NCBI RefSeq assembly: GCF_001421665.1
Contig: NZ_LMKV01000030.1
Location: 124,001 to 188,000 of the forward strand
Direction: 5' to 3'
DNA: 64,000 nucleotides
Origin: Sphingobium sp. Leaf26
Lineage (GTDB): Bacteria; Pseudomonadota; Alphaproteobacteria; Sphingomonadales; Sphingomonadaceae
Shown: in pieces, positions 41,330 to 50,054 of the stretch
Layout of the letters: the number at the start of each line of letters is the position of its first letter
Position numbering within the stretch: the stretch's first letter is position 1
The notes under the pieces: model-generated
Told to the model about the DNA's origin: nothing
Databases searched by the model: none
What the model saw: the letters and a program-made list of their open reading frames with translations, nothing else
Translations under genes and position numbers: made by a program

Positions 41330-43648
41330 ATGCGTATTACCACCGCTCTGATGATGGCCTCGACCGCCATCATAGCCATGCCCGCCTTCGCGCAGGATGT
41401 CGCACCTGTCGATGCCGCCGCTGCCGATGCCGGCGCGGAGATCATCGTCTTCGGCCGGGGTGAAACCCGCCAGGTGCAGGAAATCACCAACAAAGACATC
41501 ATCACGCTGACGCCCGGCACCAATGCGCTCAAAGCCATCGAGAAGTTGCCCAGCGTCAATTTCCAGTCATCCGACCCGTTCGGCAATTATGAATGGTCGC
41601 AGCGCGTCACCATCCGCAGCTTCAACCAGAACCAGCTTGGCTTCACCTTCGACGGCATCCCGCTGGGCGACATGAGCTATGGCAACCATAATGGCCTGCA
41701 CATCACCCGCGCCATCAGCAGCGAAAATATCGGCAGCGTGCGCGTGTCGCAGGGCGCCGGCTCGCTCGGCACCCAGTCGACCGGCAATCTGGGCGGCACG
41801 GTGGAAACCTTCTCCGCCGACCCGGCCGACTATCTGAGCGGCGGCACATATGGTGCGCAGGGCAACCTGACCTATGGCAGCGACGAAACCTGGCGCGCTT
41901 TCGGCCGGATCGCCCTAGGCACGAAGGACGGCATTCGCGGCTTCCTGTCCTACGGCTATGGCGCCACCGACAAGTGGAAGGGTCAGGGGACGCAGGACCA
42001 GCATATGGGCAATGCCAAGGTCGTGATCCCGGTCGGGGAAGCGAAGATCGACGGCTGGCTCAGCTATTCGGACCGCCGCGAGCAGGATTATCAGGACATG
42101 TCGATGGGCATGATCCGCCGTCTCGGCTGGAAGTGGGACAACACTTACCCGGACTATGCCCGCGCGATCGACTATGCCGACCGCCTGAACGATGTCGACC
42201 GGATCAGCAACACGGGCGGATCGCCCTTCCCCGATGGCCTCTACGATTATAGCGGCGCGTCGGTCGCTGGCGGTCAAGTCTATCCGGGCAACGTCACCAG
42301 CGCCGACGACGCCTATTATGACGCGGCGGGCCTGCGCAAGGACTGGCTTGGGTCGGTCGGCCTGACGACGCCGCTGGGCGAAAACGCCAATGTCAGGATC
42401 AAGGGCTATTACCACAATAACAGCGGCATGGGTCTTTGGGCGACGCCCTACACCGCAAGCCCCAATGGCGTGCCCATGTCGATCCGTACTACCGAATATG
42501 ACATGGACCGCATCGGCGTGTTCGGCAGCGTCGATTACACGATCGGCATCCAGACGCTCAGCGCCGGCGCCTGGTACGAAAATAACAAATTCCATCAGGC
42601 CCGCCGCTTCTACGCCTTCGCCAGCCGCACCGCGCCGGGCCTGAGCTTCCGCGACTATCCCAAGAACCCGTTCGCGACCCAGTGGGAGTTCGATTTCACC
42701 ACCGACACCGTCCAATATCATGTGCAGGACAAGATCGACCTGGGCACCGTGACGATCAACCTGGGGTGGAAGGGCTTCAGCGTCACCAACAAGGCGGACG
42801 CGATCGTTCAGGCGACCTTCCCCGAAGGCAAGATCAAGGCGCAGGACTGGTTCCAACCCCATGCCGGTTTCGCGGTGGAACTGAACCCGGAAATGGAAGT
42901 GTTCGGCGGCTTCACGCAGGTGACCCGCGCCTTCGCGTCGGCCACCACCACCGGTCCCTTCTCGACCAACCAGGCCGGCTTCGACCAGATCAGGGATGAT
43001 CTGAAGCCGGAATCCTCGGACACTTATGAACTGGGCCTGCGCTACCATAACCCGGTCTTCAACGGCACGCTGGGCGCCTATCTGGTCAACTTCCGCAATC
43101 GCCTGCTGGCGGTTCAGGTCGGCAGCCCGATCCAGGGCCTCGCTTCCGCCTTGCAGAATGTCGGTGGTGTGCGCGCGCTCGGCTTCGAAGCGGCCGGTGA
43201 CCTGAAACTGGGTCAGGGCTTCGGCATATACGCCAGCTACAGCTACACCGATGCCACCTATCGCGACGATGTGCTCAACAGCTCTGACGGCACGCTGGTC
43301 GCCGCGATCAAGGGTAAGACGGTCGTGGACAGCCCCAAGCATATGCTGCGCGGCGAGTTGAACTATGATCAGGGTCCACTCTTCGCCCGCATCGGCGCCA
43401 ACTATATGACGAAGCGCTTCTACAGCTACACCAACGATGTGTCGGTCCCCGGCCGCGTGATCGTGGACGCCTCGATCGGCTATCGCTTCACTGACAAGAT
43501 CGAGGTGCAATTGAACGCGACCAACCTGTTCGACAAAAAATATGTCAGCACGATCGGTTCGGGCGGCTTCGGCAACAGCGGCGACGCACAGACGCTGCTG
43601 ATCGGCGCGCCGCAGCAGTTCTTCGCCACGCTGAAGGCCGGCTTCTAA
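41330..43648 (+). CDS. TonB-dependent receptor
   Basis: The 772-residue protein has a signal peptide (ending MPAFAQD), a plug with LKAIEKLPSVNFQSSDPFG, VTIRSFNQNQLGFTFDGIPLGD and VRVSQGAGSLGTQSTGNLGGTV, and a barrel ending ATLKAGF. It has no close ligand clue; the long YNFQ-type loops differ from the FhuA-like receptor upstream. Position after the DUF4198 gene suggests a metal-chelate or cofactor substrate. It is separated by a hairpin and may have its own promoter. Confidence 0.9.
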   Translation: MRITTALMMASTAIIAMPAFAQDVAPVDAAAADAGAEIIVFGRGETRQVQEITNKDIITLTPGTNALKAIEKLPSVNFQSSDPFGNYEWSQRVTIRSFNQNQLGFTFDGIPLGDMSYGNHNGLHITRAISSENIGSVRVSQGAGSLGTQSTGNLGGTVETFSADPADYLSGGTYGAQGNLTYGSDETWRAFGRIALGTKDGIRGFLSYGYGATDKWKGQGTQDQHMGNAKVVIPVGEAKIDGWLSYSDRREQDYQDMSMGMIRRLGWKWDNTYPDYARAIDYADRLNDVDRISNTGGSPFPDGLYDYSGASVAGGQVYPGNVTSADDAYYDAAGLRKDWLGSVGLTTPLGENANVRIKGYYHNNSGMGLWATPYTASPNGVPMSIRTTEYDMDRIGVFGSVDYTIGIQTLSAGAWYENNKFHQARRFYAFASRTAPGLSFRDYPKNPFATQWEFDFTTDTVQYHVQDKIDLGTVTINLGWKGFSVTNKADAIVQATFPEGKIKAQDWFQPHAGFAVELNPEMEVFGGFTQVTRAFASATTTGPFSTNQAGFDQIRDDLKPESSDTYELGLRYHNPVFNGTLGAYLVNFRNRLLAVQVGSPIQGLASALQNVGGVRALGFEAAGDLKLGQGFGIYASYSYTDATYRDDVLNSSDGTLVAAIKGKTVVDSPKHMLRGELNYDQGPLFARIGANYMTKRFYSYTNDVSVPGRVIVDASIGYRFTDKIEVQLNATNLFDKKYVSTIGSGGFGNSGDAQTLLIGAPQQFFATLKAGF

Positions 43649-43661
43649 ACCTGTAACGACG

Positions 43662-43695
43662 GACGGTTCGGTCACAAATGCGTGACCGAACCGTC
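43662..43695 (+). terminator. Terminator hairpin after the second TonB receptor
   Basis: A perfect 14-bp stem (GACGGTTCGGTCAC and its complement) with a 6-base AAATGC loop starts 13 bp after the receptor stop. ATCATTCT follows. It separates the receptor from the five-gene operon that starts at 43775. Confidence 0.65.
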
Positions 43696-43774
43696 ATCAT
43701 TCTGACCGACCACGGTTATCCCGCTGCAACGCCAATGTAGGCGCCGTGTCACGCGCGGCCTGTAATCCGGCGAC

Positions 43775-44806
43775 ATGATCGCGACACATCCCCGCCAGAT
43801 CCGCATCCCCGCCGCCGACAAGGCGCGCCTGCGCATCATCTTCCTTGCCAAGCATGCCTGTGCGGACGGCCGGCCGGACGCGCAGGATGGCAATCATGCC
43901 ATCTACCATCATGAAATGCGCACGACGCTGGAGGCGATCGGCCTCAATGTCGATGTCGCCAACAGCTATGAGGCGCTCTACGATCGGCCCGATGCCGACT
44001 TCGTCATCACCCTGCTCAATCGCGGGGGCTTCCAGAATAGCGAAATGCTGGCGCCGTTGCTGCTCAGCCGGCGCGACATGCCCTATCTGGGTGCCAGTCC
44101 GATCGTCCGTGGCCTGTCTGACGACAAATATCTCAGCAAGATGATCGCCCGCGCGCGCGGCGTGCCGACCATGGCGGCGCAACTCTTCCGGCGCGGTGGC
44201 CTGTTTGAGTCGCCCGCGTTCGCGGCGGACCGTCTGGTGGTCAAGCCCAACGCCTCCTCGGCTTCCTGGGGCGTCAAGATGGTCGACACATGGGCGGAGG
44301 CCCGCGACCATGCGGACGGCCTGTTCGCGCTGGGCCACGACGTGCTGGTGGAACAATGGGCGCCGCTGCTCGACGTGGCGGTGCCGGTGGTCGGCGGTAG
44401 CGGCGGCCAGCCCTGGATCTTGCCGCCGATGATGTATGTCCCTGCCGATCCGCATCGCGAGCGCAGCTATGAAGAAAAGCGCGGCCTGATCGACGCGGGC
44501 GACGATCCGCTGATCCTTGTCGAGGATGCCGACCTGCGCAGCCGGCTGGAAGCGATGACCGCCGCGCTGCTGCCCGAACTCTGGCCGTTCGACTATGGCC
44601 GCTTCGAGTTCCGTTATGACCCCGTCTCCGGGCAAGTGCTGTTCATGGAAGTGAACCTGTCCTGCAACCTCTGGTCGAAGAAGACGATCTCGCGCTCCGC
44701 TGCCTCGATCGGCGTCGACCATGCCGCTTTGGTCGAAACCATCGTCGGGCATAGCCTGGCGAGGCAGGGGCTGCTGGACGAGGCGATCGTGCAGGTGGCG
44801 GCATGA
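43775..44806 (+). CDS. ATP-grasp ligase, D-Ala-D-Ala ligase-like
   Basis: The 343-residue protein shows an ATP-grasp layout: an N-terminal Rossmann-like domain (LRIIFLAKHACADG...), the presubstrate segment LGASPIVRGLSDDKYLSKMIARARGVPT as in Ddl, the ATP-binding lysine strand LVVKPNASSASWGVKMV, and the Mg-binding end RFEFRYDPVSGQVLFMEVNLSCNLW with Glu and Asn ligands. Such enzymes join a carboxylate to an amine, thiol or hydroxyl by way of an acyl phosphate. It is first in a five-gene operon; its stop overlaps the next start by 4 bp. The substrate is unknown. Confidence 0.85.
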   Translation: MIATHPRQIRIPAADKARLRIIFLAKHACADGRPDAQDGNHAIYHHEMRTTLEAIGLNVDVANSYEALYDRPDADFVITLLNRGGFQNSEMLAPLLLSRRDMPYLGASPIVRGLSDDKYLSKMIARARGVPTMAAQLFRRGGLFESPAFAADRLVVKPNASSASWGVKMVDTWAEARDHADGLFALGHDVLVEQWAPLLDVAVPVVGGSGGQPWILPPMMYVPADPHRERSYEEKRGLIDAGDDPLILVEDADLRSRLEAMTAALLPELWPFDYGRFEFRYDPVSGQVLFMEVNLSCNLWSKKTISRSAASIGVDHAALVETIVGHSLARQGLLDEAIVQVAA

Positions 44807-45612
44807 TCGGCAGAACCACGGCAATCCTGCTCGCCGGGCGCCGCGACGGTGCGACCGATCCGCTGGCGCGGGCCCATGGCGTCAGCCACAAATGCCTCGT
44901 GCCAATCGCCGGCCAGCCGATGCTGCTCCATGTGATCGAGGCTTTGGTCGCCAATCGCCGCATCGGCAATGTCCGTGTGGTGATCGAAGACCCCGCGCTG
45001 CTGGCGACCATCCCGGCGCTGCGCGGGCTGCTCCACAATGGCCGGCTCGTCGGCGTGGCGGCCCAGCCCAATCTCGTGGACAGCGTGCTGGCGGGCGCGG
45101 AGGGCGCGAGCTTCCCGTTGCTCATCACCACCGCCGACAATGTAATGCTGACCCATGAGGCGATCGACGAGATGCTGGACGGCTGCACCGCGCAAGGCGC
45201 AGACGCCGCCGTGGCCTTCACGCGCCGCGCCTCCGTCCTGGCGGCCCATCCCGAAGGGCAGCGTAAATTCTACACCTTCGCCGACGACGGCTATTCCAAT
45301 TGCAACAGCTACTGGCTGCGCGATCGCTCGGCGTTGAAAGCGGCAGAAAGCTTCCGCTCTGGTGGGCAGTTCGTGAAGCATCCCGGTCGCATCATCGGCG
45401 CCTTCGGCCTGCTGAACCTCATCCGCTTCCGCTTCGGCATCGGCACGCTGGATCAGGCCTTTGCGCGCTTCTCGCGCCGCTTCCGCATGACGATCAGCCC
45501 GGTGATCCTGACCGACGGCGCCGTGGCGATCGACGTTGACAATGAACGGTCGCATGGCGTCGCCACGACCTTGCTCGACCAGCGCATGTCTCTGGCGCAG
45601 GCGGCGGAGTAA
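44803..45612 (+). CDS. Nucleotidyltransferase-fold protein (MobA-like NTP transferase)
   Basis: The 269-residue protein starts TTAILLAGRRDGATDPLARA and continues SHKCLVPIAGQPMLLHVIEAL, the nucleotide-binding loop and lysine of GT-A-fold nucleotidyltransferases, with the metal-site segment LLITTADNVMLT. It may transfer a nucleotide to a phosphorylated sugar, alcohol or acid. The second half (YSNCNSYWLRD, FRSGGQFVKHPGRIIGAFG) is not typical of sugar-1-phosphate transferases. It overlaps the ATP-grasp gene by 4 bp and precedes the second ATP-grasp gene by 5 bp. Confidence 0.82.
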   Translation: MIGRTTAILLAGRRDGATDPLARAHGVSHKCLVPIAGQPMLLHVIEALVANRRIGNVRVVIEDPALLATIPALRGLLHNGRLVGVAAQPNLVDSVLAGAEGASFPLLITTADNVMLTHEAIDEMLDGCTAQGADAAVAFTRRASVLAAHPEGQRKFYTFADDGYSNCNSYWLRDRSALKAAESFRSGGQFVKHPGRIIGAFGLLNLIRFRFGIGTLDQAFARFSRRFRMTISPVILTDGAVAIDVDNERSHGVATTLLDQRMSLAQAAE

Positions 45613-45617
45613 CATCC

Positions 45618-46703
45618 TTGCTGACCGTGCGTACGCTGCCGTTGCGGGACCGGGGCGGCAATGCGCTGCTGCGCGCCTATCATGCCGGGCTGATCCGGCG
45701 CTGGACGCCGGCGCAGCGCCTCGCCGGGCACCTGCTCGCTGCATTGGGGCGGGGCGGCTGGACCCCGGCCGAGCGTCTGTATCTGGGCGATGCGGTGCGC
45801 GAACAGGGGCTGAGCATGCGCGATCGCAAGGGGCTGCACCGGCTGCTCAACCCCGCCGCCTTCCCGCTCGCGGCCAACCCGCTGAAGAACAAGCAATTGT
45901 TCGCGCAGGCAGCAGCGGGCCTGCCGCTGCCCGACGCCTGCGACCCCGACCGGCAGGATCTGGACCTGTGGCTGAGCGGACAGGAGGATATCATCGCCAA
46001 GCCCAGCTACCGGTCGAAAGGACAGGGGGTCGAGCGCTTCGTCCGCGACGGCAATGGTTGGCGCGGCGGCGATCGGGTGATGGACGCCGCCCGGCTCGCC
46101 GCGCATCTGCGCCGCGCCTGGCGGCAGGGCGGGGTGATCCAGCAACGGCTGCCGACCCATGAAGCTCTGGCCGCCATGTCGCCGGGCGCGCTGCCGACAT
46201 TGCGCATCGTCACCTGCCTGAACGAACAGGGTGCGCCGGAAATCTGCGACATGGCGCTGCGCCTGTCGGCCGGCGGGCCGCGCCCGGTGGATAATTTCAA
46301 CGCCGGCAATCTGGTGCTGGCGGTCGATGGCGCGGGACGCTGCGGCCCGGCCTGGCGCAGTGGCGGCAAGCGGCCGCCCTCCCGCCACAGCCGCCACCCA
46401 TCCACCGGCGCCGCGATCGAAGGCGCGCTGCTGCCCGATCATGCGGCCGCGCAGGCGCTGGCGATCCGCGCGCACGAACGGTTCCGTGAAGGCTTCACCC
46501 TGATCGGCTGGGACATCGGCCTGACCGCGCAGGGACCGGTGCTGATAGAGGGCAACTGGAACCCCGGCACCGACATTCTCCAACTGGTGAACGACCGGGG
46601 GCTGGCGGACAGTCGGCTGGGCATTCTCTACAGCCATGCGCTTGCGCGGCTGACAAGCGCCGACTGGCGTGGCGCACGGGTGGTGCAGCGGGACCGGCGA
46701 TGA
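45618..46703 (+). CDS. Sugar-transfer-associated ATP-grasp protein
   Basis: The 361-residue protein resembles the ATP-grasp family found beside sugar transferases (ATPgrasp_ST type): NPAAFPLAANPLKNKQLFAQ, IIAKPSYRSKGQGVERF as the lysine strand, VIQQRLPTHEAL, TLRIVTCL, and LIGWDIGLTAQGPVLIEGNWNPGTD with the metal-binding Glu/Asn. The start is a TTG at 45618; later GTG codons are possible. No biochemical function is established for the family. Two different ATP-grasp enzymes in one operon suggest two successive ligations. Confidence 0.82.
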   Translation: MLTVRTLPLRDRGGNALLRAYHAGLIRRWTPAQRLAGHLLAALGRGGWTPAERLYLGDAVREQGLSMRDRKGLHRLLNPAAFPLAANPLKNKQLFAQAAAGLPLPDACDPDRQDLDLWLSGQEDIIAKPSYRSKGQGVERFVRDGNGWRGGDRVMDAARLAAHLRRAWRQGGVIQQRLPTHEALAAMSPGALPTLRIVTCLNEQGAPEICDMALRLSAGGPRPVDNFNAGNLVLAVDGAGRCGPAWRSGGKRPPSRHSRHPSTGAAIEGALLPDHAAAQALAIRAHERFREGFTLIGWDIGLTAQGPVLIEGNWNPGTDILQLVNDRGLADSRLGILYSHALARLTSADWRGARVVQRDRR

Positions 46704-47872
46704 AGGTCGCCCTTTACGTCCATGCGCTGGCGCCGACCGGGGTCGTCCGCAACGTTCGCCTGCTCGCCGCCGATTTCCGGGCGCGGGGCCATGGCGTGGA
46801 ACTGCTCACTGCGCTGCCGGGCGGCGAAGGGGTGGCGGGCGTGCCGCATCATGCGATGCTGCCCGGCAAGGGCGGGTCGCGCCTGCTCCAGAAATGGCGC
46901 GCCATGCCCCTTCTGCGCGCCCATCTGTGCGGGCATCGGCCCGACCTGCTGATCTCCGCCGGCAATCACGGCCATCTGACTGCCCTGCTGGGCAGTCGCA
47001 TGCTGCCAGGCCTGCATCGTGTCTACCGCATCAGCAACGACCTGCGCCGTGCCGCGCCCGGCACGCCCAAAAACATGATCCGCGCGTTCGGCCGTGCTCT
47101 GGTCGCCCGGCTGCTGGCGGCGGATGCCGATCGGCTGGTGCTCGTCTCGCCGACGCTGGCGCGCGACACGCCCACCCTCGGTCGCGCGCTGGCGGAAGGC
47201 CGGGCCATCGTCATTGAGAATGCGATCGATCCCGCCATCGCCCGCGCGCGCGCCATCGGGCCATCCCCCCATGGCTGCTTCGACGATGATGTACCGGTGG
47301 TGGTAGCCATCGGCCGCCTCGCGCCACAGAAGAATTTCGGCACCCTGCTTACCGCCTTCGCGCAACTGCGGCAGGGCGGAACCGCTGCCCGCCTCATCAT
47401 ATTGGGCGAGAGCCGCGATGACGCCCGACGGGTGTTGCGGGCACAGGCAGATATGCTCGGCATCAGGAGCGACCTGCTGCTGCCCGGCACGGTCGACAAT
47501 GTCTTTCCCTGGCTTGCCCGCGCCGCCGCCTTCATCCTGCCCAGTTGGTGGGAAGGATCGGCGAATGTCCTGCTGGAGGGGATGGCGCTCAACATACCGA
47601 TTGTCGCCTCGCACAGCGCTGGCAACGCGGCATCGGTGCTGGACGGGGGGCGGCACGGCCTGCTGGTCGATCCGGCGGATCCAACCGCGATGGCGCAGGC
47701 GCTGCGGCGCCAGATCGATCCGGCCACTGCTCTGCATCCCGGTGACAGGATCGCGGCCTATGGGCTGGACGCGATGTTCGCCCGATGGGCCGCACTGCTG
47801 GGCGACATCGTCCCGCATTGCTCCCGCCCGTCGGACAGGCTAATTGCTGCCCTCACGCATGAGCACCGATAG
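46700..47872 (+). CDS. GT4 family glycosyltransferase
   Basis: The 390-residue protein has the GT-B/GT4 layout: MKVALYVHALAPTGVVRNVRLLA at the N-terminus, VVVAIGRLAPQKNFGTLLTAF at the start of the donor domain, LILGESRDDAR-type strand (LIILGESRDD), and ILPSWWEGSANVLLEGMALNIPIVAS with the nucleotide-binding Glu. It should add a sugar to the product of the operon. It overlaps the ATP-grasp gene by 4 bp and the phosphoribosyltransferase gene by 14 bp. Confidence 0.9.
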   Translation: MKVALYVHALAPTGVVRNVRLLAADFRARGHGVELLTALPGGEGVAGVPHHAMLPGKGGSRLLQKWRAMPLLRAHLCGHRPDLLISAGNHGHLTALLGSRMLPGLHRVYRISNDLRRAAPGTPKNMIRAFGRALVARLLAADADRLVLVSPTLARDTPTLGRALAEGRAIVIENAIDPAIARARAIGPSPHGCFDDDVPVVVAIGRLAPQKNFGTLLTAFAQLRQGGTAARLIILGESRDDARRVLRAQADMLGIRSDLLLPGTVDNVFPWLARAAAFILPSWWEGSANVLLEGMALNIPIVASHSAGNAASVLDGGRHGLLVDPADPTAMAQALRRQIDPATALHPGDRIAAYGLDAMFARWAALLGDIVPHCSRPSDRLIAALTHEHR

Positions 47873-48377
47873 CCCGATCCTCCACTCCATCACCCACGAC
47901 CGCTTTCTGGCCGATGTGCAGACGCTGGCCCGTAGCATTGAGGCGGACGACTGGACGCCCGACATAGTGGTGGGCGTGGGTCGCGGCGGCCTGGTCCCGG
48001 CCGTCTATCTGTCGCACCGGCTTGATCGGCCGATGCTGTCGATCGACTATAGCAGTGCATCGGCGGACGCGGCGCTGGCCGATGTGGCGGCGCGCAGTGC
48101 TGCGGGCACCCGGCTGCTGATCGTCGATGATATCAACGACAGCGGCGGCACGATCGCGGCACTGCGGCGCCGGCTGGCCGACAGGGGTGGCGATGCCCGG
48201 TATCTGCGCTTTGCCGTCCTGCTCGACAACCGCCGATCAGGCCAGAGCGTCGATTATTGGGTGGACCGCATCGATCGCGACACCGACAAGCGCTGGTTCG
48301 TCTTCCCATGGGAAGCGCTCGCCACCCAGCAGGCGATCGTGGACGAGGCGCTGTCGGTGCCGGATCGGCTGGCCTGA
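47859..48377 (+). CDS. Phosphoribosyltransferase
   Basis: The 172-residue protein has the type I PRTase fold: VGVGRGGLVPAVYLSHRL near residue 38 and the PRPP loop LLIVDDINDSGGTI at about 86-98. The overall form is like xanthine/hypoxanthine PRTases (Gpt-like), but a housekeeping role is doubtful given its overlap with the glycosyltransferase gene. It might supply a ribosyl group or a nucleotide for the operon's product. The 177-bp gap to the TolC gene marks the operon's end. Confidence 0.88.
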   Translation: MSTDSPILHSITHDRFLADVQTLARSIEADDWTPDIVVGVGRGGLVPAVYLSHRLDRPMLSIDYSSASADAALADVAARSAAGTRLLIVDDINDSGGTIAALRRRLADRGGDARYLRFAVLLDNRRSGQSVDYWVDRIDRDTDKRWFVFPWEALATQQAIVDEALSVPDRLA

Positions 48378-48554
48378 CGGCGCAGTCGTGCAGTTGACTG
48401 CAAGTTGAGCCTGTCCGGATGCTGGCGACGACGAAATGAACGTCTGCCTTCGATTCATCGAACATTACAGTGGATGTAAGTTGCCAGCGCAACCTTTCTG
48501 GGGCATGCAGAAATATGTCAGCCGCCTCGCTATCCATTTATCTGATATGGTCGG

Positions 48555-50054
48555 GTGCTGGCGGGGGTTTATTCGCGCGGCCGGGGCACTGTGCTTGTGT
48601 TACATCGCTGGTTAGGAAGATGGAGGCTCGACCTCCGCGGCTCCGGGTGCGTGGCGGTCGCGCTCGGCCTGCTCGCTTGCGTTCAGGGGCCGGCCGTCCA
48701 TGCCGCCGATGCACAGCGCAAGCTGGTCCAGCCGCCCAATCCCCGTCCCTTTACCGCACCCGCGACCGCCGATCCCCTGCTCGCTCTGGCCAGGCCGGTT
48801 GCCGCCGATCCGCTGTTCCGGTCGGAGATCGAGTCGGCGATCCGCAACAATCCGCTGCTGGACGAAGCCCGCGCCAGCGAACGGGAAGCGCGGGCGGCGC
48901 GCACCCAGGCCCGCTCGCTGCTCTTCCCCACGGTGGACCTGTCGATCGACGCCAACCGTTCCTTCGCGCGCAACTTCTCCAACGATGTCGGCAACATCAT
49001 CGAACGGTCACGGCCGGAGGGGCGGACCGACGCGACCGCATCGGTGCGGCAGCGCTTGCTGGATTTCGGCGCGGCGTCGAGTCGCATCAATGCGGGCAAT
49101 GCGCGGCTCGATGCGGCGCGGCAGGGCATATTGGGCTATGGCGAGGAAGTGGGGCTGCGCACCATCACCGCCTGGTATTCGGTTTTCGCCCAGCGGTTGC
49201 TGGCGCAGGCAGCGCAGGAATATATCGGCCGGCAGCAGCAGTTGCGCGCCAATCTGCAACGCCGCATCGACCAGGGCTTTTCCGCGCAGGGCGACCTGCC
49301 GCGCGTCGACAGTTCGATCGCCAATGTCCAGTCGCGGCTGGCCGGTATCCGCCGCGACCTCGCCAATGCGGAGGCGCAGTATCGCGCCCTGGCTGGCCAT
49401 GACGTGCCTCCAGCCCTGACGCGGGCCGTTCTGCCGCTCGAAGCCGTCAACGATGCCGAAGTGCTGGACGCCATCGTGCTGCGATCGCCCGTCGTCCGCA
49501 AGGCGGAAGCCGAGGCACGGGCGGCGCGGCAGGAAGCGCGCGCGACCCGATCGGAGCGTCTGCCGACCATCGCCGCCGGGGTGGATGCCGGCCGCTATGG
49601 CGTATTTGAAAATCCCGGCGACTATGACGTGCGCGGCCGGATCATCGTGCGCGCGCAACTGGGCGCTGGCTTCAACGCCAAGGCCGATCAGGCGACCGCG
49701 CGTGCGGACGCGGCGGATGCCTATGCCGCCCGCGTCCGGCAGGAAGCGATGCGCGACGCGCAGATGGCGCTGTCCGACATTCGCGGGCTGGAGGATCAAC
49801 TGGCCGCCGCGGAGGCGAGCTATGTCGCCAACCGCAACACCCGCGACGTCATCGCCACCCGTTTCGAAGTCTCGCAGGGCACGCTCTACGACCTGCTCTA
49901 TGTCGAAGATAATTTCTTCTATTCGATCGCCAACTATATCCAGACGCTGGCCGAACGGGATGTGTCGCGCTTTGCGTTGCTGAGCCGCACCGGGCGTCTG
50001 CTGCCCAGCCTCTCGATCGCCGCCAATCCTTCGGACCGGATGGAAACGCCATGA
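48555..50054 (+). CDS. TolC-family outer-membrane channel of a type I secretion system
   Basis: The 499-residue frame encodes a signal-like segment (GSGCVAVALGLLACVQGPAVHA), then the long alpha-helical repeats of TolC: NNPLLDEARASEREARAARTQ, a DFG motif-like LLDFGAASSRINAG, and the second half with AEASYVANRNTRDVIATRFEVSQGTLYDLL. It forms the outer-membrane exit duct. No ATG is available; GTG codons at 48555, 48591 or 48597 are possible starts. The stop overlaps the ABC gene start by 4 bp. Confidence 0.9.
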   Translation: MLAGVYSRGRGTVLVLHRWLGRWRLDLRGSGCVAVALGLLACVQGPAVHAADAQRKLVQPPNPRPFTAPATADPLLALARPVAADPLFRSEIESAIRNNPLLDEARASEREARAARTQARSLLFPTVDLSIDANRSFARNFSNDVGNIIERSRPEGRTDATASVRQRLLDFGAASSRINAGNARLDAARQGILGYGEEVGLRTITAWYSVFAQRLLAQAAQEYIGRQQQLRANLQRRIDQGFSAQGDLPRVDSSIANVQSRLAGIRRDLANAEAQYRALAGHDVPPALTRAVLPLEAVNDAEVLDAIVLRSPVVRKAEAEARAARQEARATRSERLPTIAAGVDAGRYGVFENPGDYDVRGRIIVRAQLGAGFNAKADQATARADAADAYAARVRQEAMRDAQMALSDIRGLEDQLAAAEASYVANRNTRDVIATRFEVSQGTLYDLLYVEDNFFYSIANYIQTLAERDVSRFALLSRTGRLLPSLSIAANPSDRMETP

